Below, piece after piece: positions 20,462 through 30,885 of a DNA stretch of 64,000 bases. This DNA comes from Panicum virgatum. Lineage: Eukaryota > Streptophyta > Magnoliopsida > Poales > Poaceae. Each line of letters starts with the position of its first letter. The first letter of the stretch is position 1. Both the position numbers and the translations under genes were made by a program. The notes below the pieces were generated by a model. That model saw only the letters and a list, made by a program, of their open reading frames with translations, made no database searches and was not told where the DNA came from. The stretch lies in contig NC_053139.1 of NCBI RefSeq assembly GCF_016808335.1, positions 18,742,782-18,806,781 on the forward strand. Direction: 5' to 3'.

Positions 20462-21942
20462 GAGTCATTCCAAATTAGAGTGGAGCTTTCAATACCACAA
20501 AAAATTTAAAAATTCCTTGAGTGCCATAGAATTTTTTATTGATCTCTTCGGTGTCATTTCCGTCACCATTCACTCACATGAGTGTGAACTGAGCTGATAA
20601 AAGACCATTTCGCCCTTGACCCTATATGTCAGTGCACACCACCTCTACCTCTGCTCGTCTTCTCCTCTCCTCTCTTTATTCTCTCACACCAAACCAGCAC
20701 CAGCCAGCCAGCAGTACTTTTCTCTCACAACAAATCAACACCAGCCACAGCACAGCGAACAGAGTGAATTTTTCTCCGGTGACACCATCAGTAGCAGAAG
20801 CTCCGGCACCGAGGCCGAGCTCCTCCTCACGGCGTGCCCACGGCGGCGGCCGAGCTGCGGCACCCCGCGGAGATTACTAAGCCTCGGCTTGCCCACGGCG
20901 AAAAACGGCGATCGAGCTCTGGCCTGCACGGCTCCTCACGGTGACCGAGCCTCGGCACGCCCGTGGAGGCGGCGGCCGAGCTCCGCCCGGCTCCCCGATG
21001 TCGTTGGCCGAGCTCCGGCCCGCACGCACAGCTCCCTATAGGTGGTCGCCGTGCACTAGCCCGCGCGTCTCCCCCACGGCGGCCGCCAAGCTCCGGCACG
21101 CCCGCGGCGGCAGCCGAGCTCATCCCGCACAGCCCCACACGGCGGCCGGTGTCCGCATCTTCACCGGCACTGGCACTGGCATGGGGCAGCACCTTCGGGG
21201 ATGCGGAGCGGGAGAGGGTGGCGAGGTGGCCAAGCGGCGAGAGGTCGCGGTCTCTGCCGACCGAGCACTGGCGCCGGCGGGAACGCGCTAGCGGCCCCTG
21301 CACGCCTGTGGTAGCGGTAGGGTTTTGGGATTCGGTCCGAATTGACCGAATCTCACCGAAATTCACCCATCTCGAAAGGGTCCAAACCGAATTTAGTGCT
21401 TCAAAATTCGAATATTCTCAGGAATCTAACCGAAAACTGACCGAAATTGATCGAAATTCGCCAAATTCGGTTGGGACCGAATTTTTTGTGAAATTGAATC
21501 CCAAAACCTTGGGTAGCGGTAGCCCAGCTCAACTTGTGCGGCTTCCGCATGGTGGCTGCCGTGCTCGGGCCCACGTGTCTCCCTACGGCGGCCGCTGAGC
21601 TCCGGCCAGCGCAACTAGACTGGTCTGCACGGGGCGCAAGGTGCGGGATGGGGCCGGGCGGTGCTAGCGGCAGCAATCGTCGGCCCGTGCGCGGTGGGCG
21701 TTGCAGCGCCCCAGGCTAGGCGAGCAAAGGCAGCGCGGGCGAGCAGAGGTGGGCACTGACAAATGGGGGTTAGAAGCAAAATGGTCTTTTCTCAGCTCAG
21801 TTAACACCAAATGATGTAATAGCGACGGAAATAGCATTGAAGGGATGAATCAAAATTTCCATAGCACTCAAAGGTTATCTAAAATTTTTGTGGCGCTGAA
21901 AGGAGAGGCAATAATTTTTGTGGCATCGAAAGGAATTGACTC
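20462..21942. mobile_element. Pack-MULE-like element with GC-rich cargo
   Basis: Two long diverged inverted repeats (20462-20636 and 21752-21942) bracket about 1.1 kb. They share GAGTCA(A)TTCC at the outer ends, then CTTTGAGTGC-like, ATTTCCGTC, AACTGAGCTGA and AAAAGACCATTT blocks, and GTCAGTGC at the inner ends. The cargo is very GC-rich (20,810-21,310 and 21,530-21,750) and built of imperfect repeats around GCCGAGCTCCGGC. It has no transposase and no recognisable protein. GC-rich cargo between MULE-like TIRs is the Pack-MULE pattern in grasses. No 9-bp target duplication could be found, so the exact ends are uncertain. Confidence 0.55.
21321..21513. mobile_element. 193-bp MITE inside the Pack-MULE-like element
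   Basis: Starts GGTTTTGGGATTC, with the inverse GAATCCCAAAACC near the right end (21496-21508). It is flanked by the 9-bp direct repeat TAGCGGTAG (21312-21320 and 21514-21522). The inside is rich in CCGAATT/ACCGAAATT words and non-coding. The right end has five extra bases beyond the TIR. A 9-bp duplication suggests a MULE-mobilised MITE. Confidence 0.65.
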
Positions 21943-22071
21943 TGTAGTCAATGGTCAGAACGTGACACCTACGACGAACTGGTGTTTAGTTTAGTCCATT
22001 CCAACGCCTAAGCTAGACTAGAAGAAAATACCCCCATCATCCCCATCATAAACGACACTTAGTGGAGGCAA

Positions 22072-22078
22072 TATAAAA
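22072..22078 (+). promoter_or_regulatory. TATA box of the UGT pseudogene
   Basis: TATAAAA within GGCAATATAAAATCG, 95 bp upstream of the UGT start codon, a normal distance for a grass promoter plus short leader. Confidence 0.6.
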
Positions 22079-22172
22079 TCGCCGTCGAACAACTCGAACC
22101 GCGCACAAGCCGTAGCATCAGTCCAGTGACCAAGTCGCCAACCAGGCAACCAGGACCAGCGCGGCGCCCGCC

Positions 22173-23622
22173 ATGGCCGTCGTCGCCCCGGCACAAGCCT
22201 CCTCCGGCTCCACCACCGGCGCGCCTCACGTGCTGGTCGTCCCGTACCCCGCGCAGGGCCACATGCAGCCGCTCCTGCACCTCGCCTCGCTCCTCGCCGC
22301 TCGGGGCCTCCGCCTCAACGTCGTCGTCGCCACGCCCGCAACGGCCCGCCTCCTCGCGCCGCTCCACACCGAGCACCCTTCCTCGGTGCGGCCGCTTGCG
22401 TTCCCTTCCGCCGCCGACCATGACACCTCGGGCCCGAGCTCTGTCGGCGCATACTTCCACGCGTACGCCGCGGCGCTCCGCGGCCCCCTCGGCGAGAGGC
22501 TGCGGTCCCGAGCCGCCCGTCCAGACTCCGGCGACGGCCGCGTCATGGCGGTGATCTCGGACTTCTTCTGCGGGTGGACGCAGCCGCTCGCGGCGGAGGC
22601 GGGCGTGCCGCGGCTCGTGTTCGCGCCGTCCGGCCTGCTCGCAATCGCCGCCACGCACTCGCTGTTCCGGCGCACGCCGAGGCCACCGGAAGGCGACGCG
22701 GGGCGCGGGTATGCCGTCTCGTTCCCTGTTCTGCCCGGCGCGCCGGCCTTCCCATGGCGGCAGGTCTCGCGGATGTACAGGACCTATGCGGAGGGCGGCG
22801 ATGGCGAGCACTCCGAGGTGATCAAGGACAACTACCTCTAGAACCTGGAGAGCGCGGCGTTCGTGTGCAACACCTGCCACCCCATCGAGGGGAAGTACCT
22901 GGATGCTCAGCCGCTCGAGGACTTGGCCGGCAAGCGCGTCTGGGCAGTGGGGACGGCGGCGCCGCCGCCGGACAGCGCAGGCGGCGAAGGCGACCCCGCC
23001 AGAGACGTCACCGCGTGGCTCGACGCGTTCCCGGACTCGTCAGTGCCATACGTGAGCTTCGGGACCATGATGGTGCCGCCGCCGCCGCACTCGGCGGTGC
23101 TCGCGTCCGCGCTGGTGCGGAGCGGCACGCCGTTCGTCTAGGCCGCTGCGGCGACCACCCTCCTGGACGGGTTCAAGGACCGGACGGCCGCGGCTGGCAC
23201 GGGGGTGGTGCTCCGCGGGTGGGCGCCGCAGGTGGCCGCGCTCCGGCACCGCACGGTGGGCTGCTTCGTGACGCACTGCGGGTGGAACTCGGTGATGGAG
23301 TCCGGCACCGCCGGCGTGCCGATGCTGGCGTGGCCGATGGCCGCCGACCAGTTCTTCAACGCGCGGCTGGTCGTGGAGGAGGCGCGCGTGGCCATGGCCG
23401 CGAGCTGGGGCAGCTTCGGCGGCGTCCCGGACGCGAAGGACCTCACGCGCGCGTTGACCGAGGTCGTCGGGGAGGCCGGCGCCGGCATGAGGGCACGCAC
23501 CAAGGAGCTCGCTTCGATGGTGGCGGAGGCGGTAGGCGAAGGTGGTAGGCGAAGGCGGCAGCTCGCGGCGGGAGCTGGATGGGCTGGTGGAGGAGCTACG
23601 GGAACTTGGAAGCTTGGGATAA
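22173..23622 (+). pseudogene. UDP-glycosyltransferase, UGT89-like, disabled
   Basis: Family 1 glycosyltransferase: would move a sugar from a UDP-sugar to a small molecule such as a flavonoid in the cytosol. Intronless, starting at ATG 22173. The N-terminus HVLVVPYPAQGHMQPLLHL holds the expected catalytic His (residue 30), and VISDFFCGW resembles the UGT89 group. The PSPG donor-binding box starts at WAPQ (about residue 350) and continues through HCGWNSVMES to AADQFFN. Three lesions: TAG at 22839-22841 (expected Gln), TAG at 23139-23141 in FV*AA (expected Trp), and a 13-bp tandem duplication (23531-23543 and 23544-23556, GGTAGGCGAAGG plus one base) that shifts the C-terminal frame. Without that duplication the frame would end at TAA 23620-23622. 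Both nonsense changes are C-to-T type transitions. A Sirevirus sits 6 bp after the stop. Confidence 0.9.
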
Positions 23623-23623
23623 G

Positions 23624-23628
23624 ACAAG
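23624..23628. repeat. Target duplication of Sirevirus 2, left
   Basis: ACAAG, two bases after the UGT stop codon, identical to 53218-53222. Confidence 0.9.
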
Positions 23629-25371
23629 TGAAGTGCATCTAGGCCGATAGATGCTAATGGTAAGTTTCGGTGATTAATGACAACCGTATGCGACTAACGT
23701 GTGTTTTGAAGGAAAAATTAATGACTAATTTAGTCTCATATAAAATGTGAAAAGAGACCCCTCAATTCGGAACAATCATGCGTGCCAAGGACTCAATTTC
23801 AAAGATTAAGGACCTATCTAGTCTCAAGTGTCACAAGGAGATGAAGGACACTTGATTTAGACAGGGTTTATAGTTTTTAGTTCTTGATCGTACTATTAAG
23901 AGGGGTTCATGAGTTAGTAGCTTGATCAAAATTGAGTTGGCCTTAGAAATCTTGCACACTCGCTCAAAAACAGCTCAAGATGGTCAATAGAAGTTAACAC
24001 AACACTTGGAAGAAGAAACAATCGAAGTTACTTTCAAATCCAAGTCAATTCAGCTGAAAACAAAGAAAAACAGCAGCACCGGTTGAACCGGTGCCCTAGC
24101 GTCGGAGCATCCGATGCTTGGCGGAAGGACCGATGCCCTGTCGGTCTATCTTCTCTGGATACAGGCAGAAATCAAGTCAAAAACTCTATAGCACCGGTTG
24201 AACCGACGGTCAAAAGATAAGCACCGGTGCATTGGATGTACCATGTTCTAGAGAGCATGTTTTGGTGGACATCAACTTCTCTTCAGCACCGGTTGAACCG
24301 ACGCTTCAGAATCAAAGCACCGGTACATTAGACGTCCTATGTTCCAGAGAGCTTGTTTGAGTTGGTCAGTGAACCTCTTCAGCACCGGTTGAACCGACGC
24401 CCCTACGGAGCATGCACCGGTGCAATGACGCAAGCCTAGATACTGTGTCAGAACCCCAACGGCTACAATTTGGACACAGAGAGACCGGTTGAACCGACGC
24501 CTCAAATCTGACACCCATCGGTTCTTTCGGTGCACACGGTTTTTCTGCAGTGGACTTCCAATGACTATGTAACTCTTTCCACTCTATATAAGGGCACCCC
24601 ATGGCTCATTTCAGTTGCCTTTGACACCCTGAATACTTGAGACCACCCTTGAGAAGAAGAGAAAGTGCTTTGAGCAAACAAGGGAAGATCTAGCACTTTG
24701 TTTGTGCTTCAACCTTGAAGAATCCATCATTTGCAAGTGTAGCAAGTGTGCTTGAGCTAGGGCCAACTGAGTGTAGGTCAAGTGAAGGCTTAGGAGCTTG
24801 TTACTCTTGGTGTTTGACGGCACCTAGCCGGTCTTGGTGATCGGGAGGTTCTTGGTGAGCTCTTGGTGTTTGTGGGAGCCCCAAGACAAGAAGATTGTAC
24901 ACGGTGTGAAGCTCACCGTTTCGAGATGGAGAAAGAGCATTCTTAGTGATCACTTGCTCCTTGGTGAAGCAAGCGAGCTATACCCTTGTGTGGGTGCTCC
25001 AATGTGGATTAGGGGGGAGCGTCAACTCCTCGATATCACGGGAAAAAATCTGGTTGTCTCGTGTCTCTTACTTTTATTTCAAGCAATTAAATCCTTTTGT
25101 TGTTACTCTTGTCTTTGATTGCTTGTAGTTTGACTAGGACAACTTTCATGGTAGTGTGATCTTTTGCTTAGGTTTTGATCTTACTAGTGTGATATCTTTT
25201 AAGCAACATGATCATGATAGTGTGTTTACCCACCTAAGGACCTTGTGCTAGCATGCTTTAGTGACTAGGTTTCAAATTCATAGATTGGACAATACTAGTC
25301 TAGGTTAAGGATTAGATAGATTTTTGAAAAAGTCCCAATTCAACCCCCCTTCTTGGGCCACGATCCTTACA
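23629..25371 (+). repeat. Sirevirus 2 5' LTR
   Basis: 1,743 bp, TGAAGTGCATC to CGATCCTTACA. It contains a TATATAAGG box near 24,586-24,594 (likely promoter) and a palindromic repeat block upstream of it at about 24,076-24,540. Confidence 0.93.
24076..24540. repeat. Palindromic repeat block in Sirevirus 2 5' LTR
   Basis: At least five copies of CACCGGTTGAACCGACG-like units, starting with the near-perfect palindrome GCACCGGTTGAACCGGTGC, alternating with CACCGGTGCA words. It ends about 45 bp before the TATATAAGG box. The matching block in the 3' LTR is at about 51,922-52,386. Confidence 0.85.
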
Positions 25372-25373
25372 AT

Positions 25374-25385
25374 TGGTATCAGAGC
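25374..25385 (+). other. Primer binding site of Sirevirus 2
   Basis: TGGTATCAGAGC, two bases after the 5' LTR, initiator-Met tRNA type. Confidence 0.92.
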
Positions 25386-25419
25386 AAGGGCTCTCGTTTT
25401 AGGCTTAAAATCCTAGAGA

Positions 25420-27614
25420 ATGGCCGGGGGAAGTGGTGGTCCACCCAAGTTCGATGGGAGAAACTATGCTTATTGGAAAGCTCGCATGGCGGGTTACCTT
25501 GAGGCTATTAATCCCATCGCTTGGGCGGTCACGGAAAAACCTATTGTTGGTCCGTGGAATGAAGATCAAGTCAAATATGGTGCTAGAGCGAAGAATGCTT
25601 TGTTTGATGCTCTTAGTGAGGAGATTTTTGCTCGTGTTCACAGCAAAAAGACCTCTCATGAAATTTGGGAAACACTTAAAGCTATTTATGTTGGTTCTAA
25701 AAAGCTTCGTAAAGAAAAATATCAAGTGCTTAAGGAAAAACTAAATGAATTCAAAATGCTTCCAAATGAATTGATTGAACAAATGTATGCTCGATTGAAT
25801 GTGCTTATTGAGGACATTAACGCACTTGAAATTTCTCCTTTGTCTACTAGTGATATCGTCCGGAAGATCCTACATTGTCTACGCAAGCCTAAGTATAACA
25901 TCGTCACCTCATTGCTTTATGAGAAGGATCTTAAAACACTTGATGTGAGTGATGTTGTTGGGAAGATTCGGTCTCATGAGATGTTCCTCTTGGGAGAAGT
26001 TGATCTACCGCAAGACAAGAGAGATCTTGCACTCAAAGCTAAAAGTGATCATAAGTCCAAGAAAAAGAACAAGTGTAAAGATCCATCACCAAACTCAAGC
26101 GAAGATGAAGCTAACGAAGATTCAAGTGATGAAGATGGTGATGTTGAGCTAGCACTTCTCACGAGGAAGACCTCCAAGATGATGTCAAGGTTGAACAAGA
26201 GAGGGTACAACTATACCCCAAGAAAAACAAGTTTCGTACCCGGAAAAGCAAGAAAAATGTCAAGAAAGTGTGTTACAATTGTGGCAAATATGGCCACCTC
26301 TCATATGATTGTCCGGAGCCTTCAAAGCTCAACAAGAAACAAGAAGATGCTGACAATCAATACAAGACTTCAAAGAAAAGTCATGAGAAGAAGGACCACA
26401 AGAAGAAAGGGTCTTTCACAAGAAAAGAGAAGGTCAAGGCTTTCCTTGGAGAATGGATCACGGATGGTGAATCCTCAAATGATGACTCAAGTGATGAAGA
26501 ATTCAAGAAAAAGATTGTGGGGATTACCATGCATGATGATGAAGATGATGGTGATAAGGCACCTCTACCTCCACCACCTATGTGCTTCATGGCAAGAGGT
26601 AACTCAAAGGTGAGTGATAATGATGACTCATTTAGTGATGAAAGTGAACATTGCTTATCTCCTAATGAAGTGCAAAACATCCTAGAAGAGTACCAACAAG
26701 TGATCAAGAAGTACAAATCAAAATGTAAAGTTCTTGAAATTGAATATGCCAAGTTTAAGGCCTCAAATAATGAGTTGATTGTTAGGCATAATGAGGTAGT
26801 AGAAACTCATGATACAAGCATTGTTCCTAGCAAGCAACTTAAAGAGGAGCATGACAAGCTACTTGTTAAGCATGATCAATTGAATGTTAAATATGAGGAA
26901 GTAGTTGTGCTTAACAAGTCACTTACTTCATACAACAAGAAGCTTAAGGTTGATTATGCTAACTTAAATATGAAGTATCAAGAATTTGATCTTGCTTTTG
27001 ATGCTTTGGATGAAGAACTAAAAGAAACACAAAAGAAAGTCATCAAAGTCAATATAGCTACTTCTTGTGATGATCTTGTGGAGTTGCCTCACCCTACTAC
27101 TTGTCATCATGCTTCTCCTTCTTGTTTAAAGACTAATCATGATAGGGAGAAACAACTTGAGGAGGAGCTTGAAAGCATGACCAAATGTGTGTTCAATGTG
27201 ACAAGAGGAGAATACTTGCATACGGAAATTCTCTTCCACAATGCAAGACACTATAGGACAAATGGACTTGGATCATTTCCCAACCCTCCGGAAAATTGTC
27301 CCAAGTCGCCGGAGCTCAAGGCATGCTTCACCAAGGAAGTTGGCTCATATTGTCAACATTGTCAAATCACCGGGCATCACACAAGGGAGTGTCCAATTCC
27401 TACTCGTCCACCTCCTACCTTGCCTCCTAATTACAAGTCACAATTCAATGAAAATCATTTCTTGTTAAGCAAGCTTAAAAGTGGCAAGGTTAAGGCAAAG
27501 TTTATTGGCACTCAAATTAAGGGAAAGCTACCACGCCAACTATGGGTTCCTAAAGCTTTAGTAACTCATGTCAAAGGACCCAAACTTGCATGGGTTCCCA
27601 AACCTCAAAAGTGA
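25420..27614 (+). pseudogene. Sirevirus 2 gag
   Basis: Starts at ATG 25420 with the Copia gag N-terminus (KFDGRNYAYWKARM) and a UBN2-like capsid region up to about residue 190. An acidic/Lys-rich linker follows. A frameshift near 26,260 moves the reading to the next frame, which opens with a zinc knuckle (CYNCGKYGHLSYDCP). After a long coiled-coil-like Lys/Glu-rich region comes a second finger (CQHCQITGHHTREC) and a stop at 27612. Apart from the one shift, the gene is nearly complete. Confidence 0.88.
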
Positions 27615-27632
27615 TTCATTTGTGTGTAGGTG

Positions 27633-30600
27633 AACTACAAAGCTGGTGGCAAGCATTGGGTGCTTGATAGCGGATGTACATAACACATGACCGGCTATGT
27701 AAAGATGTTCACCTCACTAGGTTTGGGTAAGGTAGCAATTACCAAGGATCTCTCTATTTCTAATGTGTTGCTTGTTGAGTCGGTTAGTTTCAATTTGTTA
27801 TCTATTGCTCAACTTTGTGATTTAGGACTAATATGCACTTTTAGTGATAGTGAGGTTATAGTGACAAGCAAGGAGGACAAGAGTTTAATATTCAAAGGAT
27901 TTCGACATGGTAACATTTACCTTGTTGATTTCTCATCTAATGATGCAAGCTTGGCGACATGCCTCTTCTCCAAGAACTCCATGGGTTGGCTTTGGCATTG
28001 CCGCATTGCTCATATTGGCATAAGCCAACTCAAGAAGGCCTTCAAACGAGGTATGGTGGTTGGTGTTAAAGATGTTACATTTGACAAAAACAAATTGTGT
28101 AGTGCTTGTTAAGCCGGGAAGCAATTTGCATCATCACATCCCATGAAGGCTTATTTGTCAACATCAAGAAGCTTGGAGCTACTACACATGGATCTCTTTG
28201 GGCCAACCACCTACAAAAGTCTTGGCGGTAATCTCTATTGTCTTGTAATTGTTGATGATTATTCTAGATATATTTGGACTTTCTTTTTAGAGGACAAGAG
28301 CAAGACTATGGGGATCTTCAAGATTTTTGTCAAGCAAGCTCAAAATAAATTTGAGTCAAGTGTTGTGAAGGTCCGGAGTGACAATGGCACGGAGTTTAGA
28401 AACACTTAAGTAGAAGAACTTTGCAACGACTTGGGGATCAAGCATGAGTTTTCATCAACATATACACCCCAACAAAATGGAGTGGTGGAGAGGAAGAACA
28501 AGACATTGATCACTCTTGCAAGAGCAATGTTGGATGATTATGGCATCTCACAAAGATTTTGGGCGGAAGCCATCAACACCGCATGACATGCATCCAACCG
28601 AGTTTATCTTCACCGCTTCTTGGGAAAGACACCCTATGAGCTTCTCATTGGGAGGAAGCCCAACATCTCCTACTTCGGGTGTTTGGTTGCAAATGCTACA
28701 TCTTCAAGAAAAGGAAGCACCTAGGCAAGTTTGAAAGTAGATGTGATATTGGTTTTCTTGTTGGTTATTCATCAAACTCCAAAGCATATCGAGTATTCAA
28801 TAGTGCTACTAGCAAGATTGAAGAAACTTGTGATGTGGAGTTTGATGAGACTAATGGCTCCCAAGGGGAAGTTTTCTCTTGTGATGATGTAGGCGATGAA
28901 CCACTTCGAAAAGTCATGAAGAACATCGCTATTGGGCAAGTCAAGCCAAAGGAGGAGGTAGAAGATTTACAAGTCTCATCTACTCAAGTTGAAGTCACTT
29001 CCAAGGATGATTCAAAGGATGAAGACAAGTCTACACCATCACATCACCATGATGAGTCATCCGATGAAGAAGATGATGCCTCACCTCCTTTCCATGATGC
29101 CCAAGATGAACAAGTGGTTGAAGAACAACTTCCATTTGATGACACGCACATCACGAGTGAACAAGCCCAAGCTCAAGTCAAGATGGCGAATCACTAGAAG
29201 AATCAACGTCTCAAGCACAAGAGAGGCTTACAAGAACTTCAAGAAATCATCCCATTGACTTGGTCATGGGTAACCCCTCCAGTGGAGTAAGAACTCGAAG
29301 ACGTCAATATGCCTCTTTTTGTGAACATTACTCGTTTGTTTCTTGCTTGGAACCCACAAATATAGATAAAGCTCTTGAGGACCCGGATTGGGTGATAGCC
29401 ATGCAAGAAGAGCTCAACAACTTCACCCGCAATGAAGTTTGGGTTCTTGAAGAACGCCCTCAAGACAAGAATATCATTGGTACCAAGTGGGTCTTCCGCA
29501 ACAAACAAGATGAGCATGGTGTAGTGATTCGCAACAAGGCAAGACTTGTGGCAAAGAGCTTTGCACAAGTTGAAGGGTTGGATTTTGGTGAAACATTTGC
29601 CCCCGTTGCAAGACTTGAAGCCATCCGTATCCTTTTATCGTACGCTTCACATCATAACATGAAACTCTTTCAAATGAATGTGAAGAGTGCATTCTTAAAT
29701 GGCTTGATTAATGAGTTGGTGTTTTTTGAACAACCTCCCGGGTTTGAGGACCCTAGATATCCTAATCATGTTTATAGGTTGCACAAGGCACTCTACGGGC
29801 TTAAGCAAGCGCCAAGGGCTTGGTATGAACGCCTTCGTGACTTCCTTCTCAACAAGGGCTTCAAGATCGGGAGGGTGGATACAACTCTATTCACGAGAAT
29901 CATCAATGAAGAGCTATTCGTATGTCAAATTTATGTTGGTGATATCATTTTTGGTTCAACTAACCCCACTCTTTACAAAGAATTTGGAGAAATGATGGCT
30001 AGGGAATTCGAGATGTCCATGATCGGTGAGCTCAATTTCTTCCTTGGGTTTCAAATAAAGCAATCGAAGGAAGGGACTTTCATCCATCAAGAAAAGTATA
30101 CAAAGGATATACTCAAGAAATTCAAGATGGATGATTGCAAGCCGATCAAGACTCCAATGCCAACTAATGGACATCTTGACTTGGATGAGGGAGGTAAATC
30201 GGTTGACCAAACTCTCTATCGTTCTATGATTGGGTCGCTTCTTTACCTAACCGCATCTAGGCCCGATATCATGTTTAGCGTATGCATGTGTGCTCGTTTT
30301 CAAGCTAATCCTAAGGAATCACACATTAGTGCGGTTAACAGGATCCGCAGATATCTCAAGCATACGCCTAGCATAGGCTTGTGGTACCCCAATGGCGCTA
30401 GTTTTACACTCTTGGGATACTCGGATTCGGATTTTGCCAGATGTCGTGTGGATCGCAAGAGTACATCGGGTGGGTGCCACTTGCTAGGGCGTTCCTTAGT
30501 CTCTTGGTCGTCAAAGAAACAAAATTCCGTGGCCTTGTCAACCGCGGAGGCGGAATATATTGCCGCCGGGGCTTGTTGTGCTCAAATCCTCTACATGAAG

Positions 30601-30885
30601 CAAAACCTCTTGGACTATGGTGTAGTATTAGATAGGATCCCGCTCCTTTGTGATAACGAGAGTGCCGTTAAAATTGCTAATAACCCGGTTCAACACTCTC
30701 GTACCAAGCACATAGATATTCGCCATCACTTTCTAAGAGATCATGTGGCAAGGAATGATATACTACTTTGTGGTGTTCGTTCCGAAGATCAATTGGCGGA
30801 TATCTTCACCAAACCTCTAGATGAGAGCACCTTTTGTAGGTTGCGAAGTGATCTTAACGTTTTAGATGCTTCTAACGTCATATAA
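27633..30885 (+). pseudogene. Sirevirus 2 pol: protease, integrase, RT, RNase H
   Basis: Protease motif WVLDSGCT is followed at once by TAA where the family has Gln. Further TAA codons replace Gln in CSAC*AGKQ (near 28,110) and after RNT (near 28,407). Integrase motifs LHMDLFGPTTY and TPQQNGVVERKNKT are readable, with frame changes near 28,680 and near 29,200. RT-RNase H is one open frame from 29,260 to 30,885. However, the catalytic motif reads YVGD (codons 29932-29943) instead of YVDD, so the polymerase active site is lost. RNase H has GYSDSDFARCRVDRKSTSGG and TKHIDIRHHF. Confidence 0.92.

Noticed and set aside
20963..21598. 211-codon open frame in the GC-rich cargo
   Set aside because: Low-complexity Ala/Arg/Pro translation that runs into the MITE; no domain, and frames compete equally on both strands.
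20453..21951. 9-bp target duplication for the Pack-MULE-like element
   Set aside because: The flanks AAATGGAAC and TGTAGTCAA do not match; the ends are too diverged to place exactly.
22059..22880. 273-codon minus-strand open frame
   Set aside because: Antisense shadow of the UGT; composition-driven, no recognisable motif.
22574..23548. 324-codon plus-strand open frame
   Set aside because: Out-of-frame shadow of the UGT pseudogene; GC-rich, Arg/Gly/Ala-rich and without domain motifs.
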